8,840 nucleotides of DNA from Candidatus Colimorpha enterica (lineage in GTDB: Bacteria > Bacillota > Clostridia > Oscillospirales > CAG-272): positions 1 to 8,840 of the forward strand of contig JAGHTD010000038.1 of NCBI GenBank assembly GCA_018065475.1, in the 5' to 3' direction. Both the position numbers and the translations under genes were made by a program. The notes beneath the pieces were generated by a model. That model ran no database searches and had not been told where the DNA came from. It worked only from the letters and a program-made list of their open reading frames with translations. Positions 1-5,504 of the stretch are shown here, piece by piece. How positions within the stretch are numbered: position 1 is the stretch's first letter; each line of letters starts with the position of its first letter.

Positions 1-1
1 G

Positions 2-637
2 CTCCTCTACTACGCCTGCGGCTCCACCAACGACTTTGCCACGACGCTCGGCCTCCCCAAGAGGATCGACTCGCTTTCGCTGGAGATCGACAAGAGGGAT
101 ATTTTCGACCTTGACGTCGGGCTGATGAACGGAAACATCAATTTCAGCTACATAGCGTCATTCGGCATATTCACGAAGGCGTCCTACTCCGCAAAGCAGG
201 GGATGAAAAACGTCTTCGGCCACTTTGCCTACATCCTTGAGGGCGCAAAGGAGATAGGGACGCTGAGCAAGTCCTATCACACGAAGATAACCTACGACGA
301 CGGTGAGATAGAGGGTGACTTCGTCCTCGTCGGCGTGACGAACTCCACCTCCGCGGGCGGCGTTCTCCGCCTCTCCGAGGAGCAGGTCAAGCTCAACGAC
401 GGTATCTTTGAGATACTTGCGATAAAGGCGCTGAAAAACCCCGCAGACACCGCAAAGATCGCCGGAATGCTGATGAAACAGCAGTACGACGGCGAGAACA
501 TAATCCTCATCCACACGAAGAAGGCAGTCCTTGAATGTGACGACGCTCCCGCGTGGACGGTTGACGGCGAATGTGCGGGCAATATTGCACGCGCCGAGGT
601 CGAGTGTCTCCACTCCGCAATAAGGTTGGTGCTGTAA
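2..637 (+). CDS. Diacylglycerol/lipid kinase (YegS/DgkB/LCB5 family), 3' part
   Basis: This is the C-terminal part of a lipid kinase that would phosphorylate diacylglycerol or a related lipid with ATP at the inner face of the membrane, feeding phospholipid recycling. The frame is open from base 2, giving 211 residues; family members are about 300 residues, so roughly the first 90 are outside the window. The fragment opens with CGSTNDFATTLGLPK, matching the family GGTxNDFARSLGIP nucleotide-binding motif, with Cys-Gly-Ser in place of Gly-Gly-Thr. Near the C-terminus, WTVDGE matches the conserved DGE motif of the beta-sandwich domain. The first internal ATG (125) is not the start because the family motif lies upstream of it. 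The TAA stop overlaps the ATG of the next gene (TAATG), implying translational coupling. The family call is firm; the exact lipid substrate is not known. Confidence 0.88.
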   Translation, partial: LLYYACGSTNDFATTLGLPKRIDSLSLEIDKRDIFDLDVGLMNGNINFSYIASFGIFTKASYSAKQGMKNVFGHFAYILEGAKEIGTLSKSYHTKITYDDGEIEGDFVLVGVTNSTSAGGVLRLSEEQVKLNDGIFEILAIKALKNPADTAKIAGMLMKQQYDGENIILIHTKKAVLECDDAPAWTVDGECAGNIARAEVECLHSAIRLVL

Positions 638-933
638 TGGATATTGAATATTTCGTCGAAAGAATAACCTCCGCCGCCGAGGTCACGAAGATCTACGTTT
701 ACGGCGAAAAATACTCCTCCACCGACGGCTCGCTCCGCGAGGCGTCCTTCTGCGTCGTCACTCCGTCCGACCCCAAAGAGGTCGAAAAGAAGCTGTACCT
801 TGAAATAGACGCCGATTTCCCGTTCAACCTGCTCGTATATTCCGAGAGGCGCTGGGCGTTCTTTACCTCCGACAAAACGAGCTACGCCCACAGCATTTCG
901 CAGAAAGGGAGACTGATATATGGGGAGCCGTAG
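637..933 (+). CDS. Degenerate MNT-fold nucleotidyltransferase-like protein, partner of HEPN protein
   Basis: A 98-residue protein with the layout of minimal nucleotidyltransferases (MNT) that pair with HEPN proteins. The ATG at 637 overlaps the upstream stop; AAGG at 622-625 is a modest ribosome site. Aligned by eye to the MNT pattern KIxLFGSxARGxxxxDSDIDLxVV, residues 18-41 keep the strand-turn-strand (KIYVYGE ... SFCVV). However, the Ser after the Gly is Glu24, and the two Asp of DxD are Glu35 and Ser37. The usual third Asp in the following strand appears to be Asn64 (FPFNLLVY). The C-terminus SISQKGRLIYGE matches the common MNT ending IxxEGxxLYG. The family assignment is therefore inferred from overall pattern and the HEPN neighbour, and the protein is probably inactive as a nucleotidyltransferase. 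It could be an antidote or regulatory subunit. The last 14 bases overlap the HEPN gene. It ends with TAG. Confidence 0.62.
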   Translation: MDIEYFVERITSAAEVTKIYVYGEKYSSTDGSLREASFCVVTPSDPKEVEKKLYLEIDADFPFNLLVYSERRWAFFTSDKTSYAHSISQKGRLIYGEP

Positions 934-1336
934 AAAGAGCAGTCACGACAGTCAGAGGTATTTTGACTGGATGGAGCGCGCAGAAGCCGACCTTTACTCC
1001 GCCCTCCTGCTGAAGGAGCTTAACGGCGACAACTGCAACGCCGCTTTTCACTGTCAGCAATGCATCGAAAAGGCGCTCAAGGCATACGTTCTCTTTATGC
1101 AGAACAAGCACATCGACGGTCACAACCTCACCTATCTCTGCCGTTCGGCGGTCAAGATCGACCCCAAGTTCACCGAATGGCTCGACGAGAGCGTTGAGCT
1201 CAACAGGTACTATATTGAGACGAGGTACCCGACCGACGAGGGCTTTGACGTGACCGACGGTGATCTTGAAAAGATCTACGTTATGGCAGGCGAGATGTAT
1301 AAGTTCATCAGCGGCGTCATCGGCACGGGAGAATAA
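920..1336 (+). CDS. HEPN domain protein (PF05168-like)
   Basis: A 138-residue helical HEPN-domain protein. HEPN proteins are often encoded beside MNT proteins, as toxin-antitoxin or nucleotide-binding pairs. Visible family marks are RAEADLYSALLLKE (residues 20-33), FHCQQCIEKALKAY (43-56, the typical AF-QQ-EKALKA core helix), His68 in HNLTYLC, and TRYPTDEG (101-108, the RYP motif). The canonical RNase motif RX4-6H is not in the core; the only match is R4-X4-H9 in the basic N-terminal extension, likely chance. The start at ATG 920 is supported by AAAGGGAG (904-911) eight bases upstream. A later Met18 would cut into the first conserved helix. It overlaps the upstream MNT-like gene by 14 bases and is followed directly by a terminator, so it is the last gene of the lipid kinase operon. 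Whether it is an RNase toxin or only a binding module is open. Confidence 0.85.
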   Translation: MGSRRKSSHDSQRYFDWMERAEADLYSALLLKELNGDNCNAAFHCQQCIEKALKAYVLFMQNKHIDGHNLTYLCRSAVKIDPKFTEWLDESVELNRYYIETRYPTDEGFDVTDGDLEKIYVMAGEMYKFISGVIGTGE

Positions 1337-1346
1337 GCATAATAAC

Positions 1347-1374
1347 AAAAACGCCCCTGCAAGGGGCGTTTTTT
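1347..1374. terminator. Rho-independent terminator, probably bidirectional
   Basis: A perfect 12-bp stem (1347-1358 with 1362-1373) with a GC-rich core ACGCCCCT/AGGGGCGT and a 3-nt loop GCA, ending in a run of six T. It lies 10 bases after the HEPN stop. On the other strand the same hairpin ends in TTTTTG, 13 bases after the stop of the minus-strand anti-sigma gene, so it can serve both convergent units. Confidence 0.9.
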
Positions 1375-1386
1375 GCTGTCAAATTG

Positions 1387-2601
1387 TCATTTTACGGGCA
1401 CAGGAAGATAAAGATCAATCGTGTGGCTCTGTTCCTCCTCACCTTCTCTGTCAAATGTCGCCTTTACATTGATTGACAAATAAGGTTTGTCCTTACACAT
1501 AATTATACCTTCTATCCCGACAATCTCATAACTTTTCAAATTGTATTTCGGGCACAGTATTACCTTTAATTCTTCTTCAATATCTGCGTCGAAATCGGAT
1601 AATTTCAGATCGTCGAATGATCCCGAACATTCCATGTAGTTATAGAAGAAGTTTACGCTTCGTATTTTGCTGCCGTAAAGTGCGTCAACGACAATGGAAA
1701 TACAGTCATGAGTCGGGATCTCTCCGTGATAGTTTTTCAGCCAGCACCCGCCGATCGCGTCTGATTCTTCGCCTATTGTCAATTTCCATTGAGCGTCACC
1801 GAATCTTTCAAGATCGATCAGATCGCCGAATATCTCTTTCAGTCTGGCATTGATCTCTTCGGTGGTCGTCTCTTCGGTGATTCTGAAGTCAAAAAAGTCA
1901 GTACCACGGAACGCCGTTTTTGCAACAGAGAGTATTTTCCCGCCTTCATCGGTATATAAAGACAGACCGTCTTCACTTTCATATTTGTATATCGACAAAC
2001 CCGTTAAAAGGTCATTTTCTCCTTCCTTGAAAGAAAAAATGTAGTTTTTTCCGTCCAGCGTCAGCGTTCTGACGGTCTTATCACTGCTCATCTCTTCAAA
2101 AACACGGTTGTTGTTCCGATCGAAGAACACCTTATATTGTTTTCCTTCTATTTCTTCAATAAAGAACGGATCATTTCTGGAATACGGGGGAAATTGATAA
2201 TCGACTATTCTGTAAAGCACACCATACATCGTATAATCAGCTATCGGCTTGCCTTCTTCAATTTCCGGAAAGTAATTCAGATCGGCTTCATCAATTCCCG
2301 GCAAGAGATAAGTGCCGGCTGCCGTCGTCTGCTCGTCGGGAGATTTTTTCGTATCCGTCGTGCCGTCGATCGGCGGGGTTATAGGCCCACCGTGTCTGAA
2401 CATCGGGACGGCTATCACCGCCGCACAGATAAGAACCATACACGCAGCGGCGACAGGCAAAATCCTTTTAACGGTTTTGCTTTTTTCGTTTTTTGTTTTC
2501 GGTGTATTTTCAGCAATTATTTTTTCATCTGCGTTTACGGCCTCGATAAGATATTTTTCGCTTATTTTGCCGAAAGCGCTCATAAAGCGATCCGCATTCA
2601 T
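1387..2601 (-). CDS. Putative membrane-anchored anti-sigma factor with large extracytoplasmic domain
   Basis: A 404-residue single-pass membrane protein encoded directly after an ECF sigma factor with a 4-base ATGA overlap, the usual arrangement for a cognate anti-sigma factor. The cytoplasmic N-terminus (residues 1-45) contains FGKISEKYLIEAV, resembling the short sigma-binding segment (xLGxIDDKYIxEA) common at the start of clostridial anti-sigma proteins. This is recalled from family pattern and was not searched. A basic stretch KTVKR precedes one transmembrane helix (about 47-67). A Pro/Thr-rich linker (about 72-95) then leads to an acidic extracytoplasmic region of about 300 residues that I do not recognise. 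It has alternating hydrophobic/acidic beta-like segments, few Cys, and a charged EEEEQ stretch near the end. The function of the outer domain, presumably signal sensing, is inferred from position only. It ends with TGA just before the shared terminator. Confidence 0.72.
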   Translation of the reverse strand: MNADRFMSAFGKISEKYLIEAVNADEKIIAENTPKTKNEKSKTVKRILPVAAACMVLICAAVIAVPMFRHGGPITPPIDGTTDTKKSPDEQTTAAGTYLLPGIDEADLNYFPEIEEGKPIADYTMYGVLYRIVDYQFPPYSRNDPFFIEEIEGKQYKVFFDRNNNRVFEEMSSDKTVRTLTLDGKNYIFSFKEGENDLLTGLSIYKYESEDGLSLYTDEGGKILSVAKTAFRGTDFFDFRITEETTTEEINARLKEIFGDLIDLERFGDAQWKLTIGEESDAIGGCWLKNYHGEIPTHDCISIVVDALYGSKIRSVNFFYNYMECSGSFDDLKLSDFDADIEEELKVILCPKYNLKSYEIVGIEGIIMCKDKPYLSINVKATFDREGEEEQSHTIDLYLPVPVK

Positions 2602-3155
2602 CGTATCAAACCCCTTTCGGTAAGTGATTCTTTCAAACCCTTTTTTATTCTGGATATTCGTTTGTAAACGGCAGCTTTATTCATCTTTGTTATCCTTGCT
2701 ATCTCATCGTACGAATCACAGAGCCAGAACCGTCTTACAACGATTATCCTGTCGGTTTCGTCAAGCGATGAAACGTACTGATCTATCGCCTCCGTGACCG
2801 TATCGTCGGTCGCGTTGTCGTCAATGCCCCCGCAGTCGGACAGAAAATCTTCCACCTCGTCGAGACAGATATTATATCCGCTGTTCCTCTGCTTTGCACT
2901 GTTGTGTCTGAGACGGTCGATAGAAATATTCCTGACGATACCGCAAACGTAAGCCATAAGGGAGTCCGGCTTTTTCGGAGGGATCGTTTTCCACGTCTCG
3001 TGATACGCTTCGTTGACGCATTCCTCGGCATCCTGACTGTTGTTCAGTACGTTGTTTGAAATATGAAGGCACAGCCTGCCGTATTTCTCGGACAATTCTT
3101 TTACTGCTTCTTCCGAGCGCTCGAAAAACAATGCAATTATCCGGCTGTCTTCCAT
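2598..3155 (-). CDS. ECF-type RNA polymerase sigma factor (sigma-70 family)
   Basis: A 185-residue extracytoplasmic-function sigma factor that would direct RNA polymerase to a stress or envelope-response regulon. Region 2 spans about residues 20-88, with QDAEECVNEAYHETWKTIPP and LMAYVCGIVRNISIDRLR carrying the core-binding and -10 recognition helices. Region 4 spans about 125-178, with SLDETDRIIVVRRFWL followed by the helix-turn-helix SYDEIARITKMNKAAVYKRI that reads the -35 element. The linker between the two (about 90-120) is acidic. Length and the two-domain layout fit the family. The start ATG (3153-3155) has a strong AAAGGAGG site a few bases upstream. Its last bases overlap the putative anti-sigma gene, so the two are co-translated. 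Autoregulation is usual for such pairs, but I could not identify a convincing ECF-type promoter upstream. Confidence 0.92.
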   Translation of the reverse strand: MEDSRIIALFFERSEEAVKELSEKYGRLCLHISNNVLNNSQDAEECVNEAYHETWKTIPPKKPDSLMAYVCGIVRNISIDRLRHNSAKQRNSGYNICLDEVEDFLSDCGGIDDNATDDTVTEAIDQYVSSLDETDRIIVVRRFWLCDSYDEIARITKMNKAAVYKRISRIKKGLKESLTERGLIR

Positions 3156-3405
3156 AAGAATACCTCCTTTTGATGTGTTTGAAACGGCTTGTACTTCGCC
3201 CCTTCAACTATTCAGTCGTAAAATACGCCCGGAATCTGACCGGATCTTTATATTTTTTCAAAAAAGTTCGATTTTTCGCAGACCCGCGTTCCGTTATATG
3301 CAAAACGGTGCCCTGCAAAAAAATGCGTGAGCACCGTTAATGGATTTTTTATATGCCTGCCCGAAGGCGCAAACGGTCCCCGTTCGTTTTTGACCGCGTA
3401 TGAGC
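3156..3405 (-). other. AT-rich intergenic region upstream of the sigma factor
   Basis: This gap of about 250 bases separates the end of the transporter operon from the sigma factor gene, both on the minus strand. It should hold the promoter of the sigma/anti-sigma pair and the 3' end of the upstream unit. Read on the minus strand, GAACTTTTTT near 3259-3268 resembles an ECF-type -35, but no matching CGTC-like -10 is found at 16-17 bases. CGTA and CGACT occur farther down, near 3218-3228, at unsuitable distances. A TATAAAG lies at 3245-3251 without a good -35. An inverted repeat is listed separately. A short open frame here lacks a ribosome site and looks non-coding. Confidence 0.4.
3304..3338 (-). 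terminator. Candidate weak terminator/inverted repeat after the transporter operon
   Basis: AACGGTGC (3304-3311) pairs perfectly with GCACCGTT (3331-3338) across a 19-base loop that can form a small inner GCA/TGC stem around an A/T run. On the minus strand the 3' arm ends in TTTT. It lies about 70 bases after the stop of the small membrane protein gene. The long loop and short T run make it a weak candidate; it may instead be a regulatory hairpin in the sigma factor's upstream region. Confidence 0.35.
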
Positions 3406-3753
3406 TTATTTTTGCTCTTCGTCGGTCGGTTTTGTCTTTTTTCCGCCGGAAAGCTCGTTTGCGGTGACGAACACGGCAAAAAGAACGGTGCCGAGGCAGA
3501 CAAACGCTATCGCGGGACGGATGAATGTCTTATAATAAAAATCTTTTGTGACCTCAAGGGTGTAAAATTCGTCGAAATAATCGTATTCCTCGTTTTCACC
3601 TTCGTGAAGTCTGTCTCTGACCTCGTTAATATCCCTGTCCATTTCAAGCTCTTTACCCAAAATATCGGGGAAAGGCAGGATCGCCGCCGAAGCCGGAATC
3701 GAGAGAGTGACGAGCGCCGTGAGCACCGCCAATATGACAACAAAACGTTTCAT
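3406..3753 (-). CDS. Small exported membrane protein, unknown function
   Basis: A 115-residue protein I do not recognise. It starts with a clear signal peptide: MKR, a hydrophobic core at about 4-18, and a likely cleavage site after ASA (residues 21-23). An acidic, tyrosine-rich middle follows (about 34-72, with EGENEEYDYFDEFY), then a transmembrane helix at about 80-98 and a charged C-terminal tail (GGKKTKPTDEEQK). The predicted form is a type I membrane protein with an acidic outer segment of about 55 residues and a short cytoplasmic tail. AAGGAG lies upstream at a normal spacing. The ATG overlaps the TGA of the interrupted transporter gene (ATGA), so it is the last gene of that operon and depends on translation reaching it. 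That link suggests an accessory subunit or a partner of the transporter, but this is inference. Confidence 0.7.
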   Translation of the reverse strand: MKRFVVILAVLTALVTLSIPASAAILPFPDILGKELEMDRDINEVRDRLHEGENEEYDYFDEFYTLEVTKDFYYKTFIRPAIAFVCLGTVLFAVFVTANELSGGKKTKPTDEEQK

Positions 3754-4151
3754 CGTTTTTCACTCCTTTTTTTCAAAAGCTCATATACGTCGAGAGCGAC
3801 GAAGACGAGGGCGGAAAACGCAAGCGCGACAACGGTGAGCGCCGATGAAACACCCGTTTCAACATATCTTGCGGTCAATATACCGAGCATTGCCGACGAG
3901 GAGATCAGCCCGCAGGCAAAGCCGACGTAATCGGGGAGATATTTTGCCGCCGCAGAGAATACTACGGGGAGGATCATCCCGAAAAGAGCGAGGCAGCCGA
4001 GGCACATCACCTTTGAGCCGTAGGACATAAGAAAGAGCGCATATCCGCCGCCGAGCGAGCAGACAGCGGCAACACCGCCGCCGAGCTTCTTTGATACAAG
4101 ATCGCCCGCAAACAGACCGACTGCGAGCGCCAACGCGCAGACAAGGAAGGT
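3750..4151 (-). pseudogene. C-terminal half of MFS-like transporter, downstream of an in-frame TAG
   Basis: This is the continuation, in the same frame, of the protein encoded at 4152-4808, separated only by one TAG codon (4152-4154). It encodes 133 residues with five hydrophobic helices, completing a 12-helix protein of 352 positions. Soon after the stop, FAGDLVSKKLGGG resembles the MFS motif-A loop (GxxxDxxxKKxG) expected between helices 8 and 9, mirroring the copy in the N-terminal half. There is no frameshift or second stop. The only possible early restart, TTG at 4131-4133, has no ribosome site before it. The reading frame ends in TGA overlapping the ATG of the next gene. It is therefore either a very recent nonsense mutation, a programmed or suppressed readthrough, or a sequence error. 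The gene is labelled a pseudogene by default. Confidence 0.68.
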
Positions 4152-4808
4152 CTAGCCGCTATATACCCAGCCGCAGCTCGGGTCGAGGTCGATATTTCCC
4201 AGGCAATAAGCAAGGGAGAATGAGGCAAGGGACGTGACGGCAAGGACGGCGATCCCGAAAAGGAGCTTTTTGCCGTGGTCTTTTTTCTGCAGATCAAACG
4301 AGGCGTCCGCGTCCTTCGGTGAGAGCGCCGCCGTGATCATCATAAAGCAGACGGCGAAGAAGCAAAGGACGGGCATATAACGTCCGGCACCGATACCGAC
4401 CGCGCCCGCGGCGAGAAAAGCACCGACGTCGTAGTATCTGCCGCCTTTTTTGAGCACCGCCGAAAGGAGCCATACCTCCGCCATTCCCACACCGAGGCCG
4501 AGGAGCACGACCTTCGGGGTTATTCCCCAGTCGTAAGGCCACACGAAGCCGAGAGAAGCAAGGAGCACGCCGAGGCGTATTCCTATGCTTTTGTCCACCG
4601 TCATATCTGCAAGAAGCCCGAAAAGCGTCCCGACGAAGACCGAAATAAGGTCAAATGCCGCAACGTAGAGAAGATATCTGTCGTAGGAGGTATTATTTCT
4701 TACAATGCCGACGAGCGTCCCCGCCGCACAGCACTGCATGAAGAAATTGAGCACCGACCATGTCACTATCGCCGACGCACCGGTTTTCTTCGCTTCAAAC
4801 TTTTTCAT
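4152..4808 (-). CDS. MFS-like membrane transporter, N-terminal part ending at an in-frame TAG
   Basis: A 218-residue multi-helix membrane protein with about seven predicted helices (roughly 13-35, 46-66, 76-94, 98-118, 126-141, 145-162, 181-203). A charged cytoplasmic loop, QKKDHGKK, lies between helices 6 and 7. GLLADMTVDKSIGIRLG (64-80) resembles MFS motif A between helices 2 and 3. Seven helices is not a known MFS size: the frame stops with TAG in the loop after helix 7 and continues open beyond it with five more helices, restoring a normal 12-helix topology. The start ATG has GGAG (4815-4818 on the plus strand) upstream and a perfect promoter further up. The substrate is unknown; the sequence is not close to any specific transporter I recognise. 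If TAG is a true stop here, the product is a truncated, probably non-functional transporter. Confidence 0.68.
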   Translation of the reverse strand: MKKFEAKKTGASAIVTWSVLNFFMQCCAAGTLVGIVRNNTSYDRYLLYVAAFDLISVFVGTLFGLLADMTVDKSIGIRLGVLLASLGFVWPYDWGITPKVVLLGLGVGMAEVWLLSAVLKKGGRYYDVGAFLAAGAVGIGAGRYMPVLCFFAVCFMMITAALSPKDADASFDLQKKDHGKKLLFGIAVLAVTSLASFSLAYCLGNIDLDPSCGWVYSG

Positions 4809-4836
4809 CTTTTTCTCCGTTCTTGTTGATAGTTAT

Positions 4837-4865
4837 ATTATACCATTCTCTTTACGTTTTGTCAA
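4837..4865 (-). promoter_or_regulatory. Consensus sigma-A promoter for the MFS-like transporter operon
   Basis: On the minus strand the region reads TTGACA (4865-4860), then exactly 17 bases, then TATAAT (4842-4837). Both hexamers match the housekeeping consensus fully. Transcription would begin near 4830, about 22 bases before the ATG at 4808, leaving room for the GGAG ribosome site. Confidence 0.88.
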
Positions 4866-4881
4866 ATGCAATATTGACAAA
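4858..4881. repeat. Palindrome joining two divergent -35 boxes
   Basis: TTTGTCAA (4858-4865) is the exact reverse complement of TTGACAAA (4874-4881), with 8 bases between (ATGCAATA). Each arm contains the -35 box of one of the two divergent promoters. The symmetry may arise simply from two back-to-back TTGACA boxes followed by A-rich spacers, or it may be a binding site for a dimeric regulator controlling both directions. Confidence 0.7.
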
Positions 4882-4902
4882 GACGCGAAAAAGTAATATA
4901 AT
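4874..4902 (+). promoter_or_regulatory. Consensus sigma-A promoter for the S-component-like gene
   Basis: TTGACA (4874-4879), a 17-base spacer and TATAAT (4897-4902) form a perfect housekeeping promoter. Transcription would begin near 4909, giving a leader of about 33 bases before the ATG at 4942. The leader has only a weak, distant AAAGG as a ribosome site. Confidence 0.9.
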
Positions 4903-4941
4903 GATACCAATACCGATGAAAGGCAGAACGCTGCCGTAAAA

Positions 4942-5472
4942 ATGAAAAAACCTAATCTCAAAGAAATTGCGCTTTTCCCCCTCTACGGGGCAATAATGTT
5001 CCTGACCGCGCAGATAGATATAATCCCGAACGTGCATCCTCTTGCGATGTTCATCTCGGTTTTTACGCTGATCTATCGCAAAAAGGTGCTGTTCCCGATC
5101 TACATATACGCCCTGCTCGACGGCATATTCAACGGCTTCGGAGTGTGGTGGCTGTCAAACCTCTATATATGGCTCCCGGTCGCTTTCGCCGTCAGCTGTC
5201 TGCCGCTTGACCTCACCCCGAAAAAGCTGACGCTGCGTCTGTCGTTGATCTGCGCCTGCCACGGGCTCCTCTTCGGCGTACTCTACTCTCCTGTTTACTA
5301 TCTCTTCGTATTCGGACATAACCTTTCGGCGGCGCTGACGTGGGTGCTGAACGGCCTGCCGTTTGACATCATCCACGCCTGCGGAAACTTCGTCATCGCC
5401 TTCTGCGCCGTGCCGCTTATCACGCTGATATGCAAGCTCGACAAGCACCCTCTCCCATATAAAAACGAATAA
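4942..5472 (+). CDS. Putative ECF-transporter S component (substrate-binding membrane subunit)
   Basis: A 176-residue, largely hydrophobic protein with about five to six membrane segments (approximately 10-25, 33-45, 48-66, 72-90, 98-124, 145-163). Size and topology fit the S components of energy-coupling-factor importers, which bind a vitamin or similar small molecule and share a T component and ATPases. The opening ALFPLYGAIMFLTAQ resembles the first S-component helix. IPNVHPLAMF, YRKKVLFPIYIYALLDGIF, VWWLSNLYIW and LPFDIIHACGNF recall a clostridial S-component family that I know by pattern only. The substrate cannot be read from the sequence. No ATPase or T-component gene is in the window, so it would rely on a shared module elsewhere. 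ATG 4942 is the only good start in frame; the ribosome site is weak. The gene is monocistronic, between a perfect promoter and a terminator. Confidence 0.6.
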   Translation: MKKPNLKEIALFPLYGAIMFLTAQIDIIPNVHPLAMFISVFTLIYRKKVLFPIYIYALLDGIFNGFGVWWLSNLYIWLPVAFAVSCLPLDLTPKKLTLRLSLICACHGLLFGVLYSPVYYLFVFGHNLSAALTWVLNGLPFDIIHACGNFVIAFCAVPLITLICKLDKHPLPYKNE

Positions 5473-5473
5473 G

Positions 5474-5501
5474 AAATCCGCTTGAGATCAAGCGGATTTT
5501 T
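5474..5501. terminator. Rho-independent terminator between convergent genes
   Basis: A perfect 12-bp inverted repeat, AAATCCGCTTGA (5474-5485) and TCAAGCGGATTT (5488-5499), with a very short loop and a run of five T on the plus strand. It follows the S-component-like gene directly. The kinase operon on the minus strand ends only 4 bases away, and the same hairpin may stop it, although its T run on that strand is short (TTTC). Confidence 0.88.
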
Positions 5502-5504
5502 GCA

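Noticed and set aside
292..891. Minus-strand open frame of 199 codons across the lipid kinase and MNT-like genes
   Set aside because: It crosses two well-supported plus-strand genes and has Ser/Pro-rich nonsense composition.
925..950. R4-X4-H9 in the HEPN protein as the RNase RX4-6H motif
   Set aside because: It lies in the basic N-terminal extension before the first conserved helix, not at the position of the catalytic motif in RNase-type HEPN proteins.
934..966. Recoding of TAG as a sense codon across the genome
   Set aside because: Reading through the TAG of the MNT-like gene would add only about ten codons before a TGA, which neither supports nor excludes recoding. One interrupted gene is too little evidence for a changed code.
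863..1348. Minus-strand open frame of 161 codons opposite the HEPN gene
   Set aside because: Antisense shadow of a protein with clear HEPN motifs; it also runs from inside the terminator region.
2137..2667. Plus-strand open frame of 176 codons opposite the anti-sigma and sigma genes
   Set aside because: Antisense to two overlapping genes with a strong operon structure; no ribosome site or family motif.
3294..3503. Minus-strand 69-codon open frame overlapping the end of the small membrane protein gene
   Set aside because: It overlaps the real gene in another frame, has no ribosome site and spans hairpin sequence.
4131..4133. TTG as an independent start for the C-terminal transporter half
   Set aside because: No ribosome site precedes it, and the same frame continues unbroken back to the TAG, so the half is better read as part of one gene.
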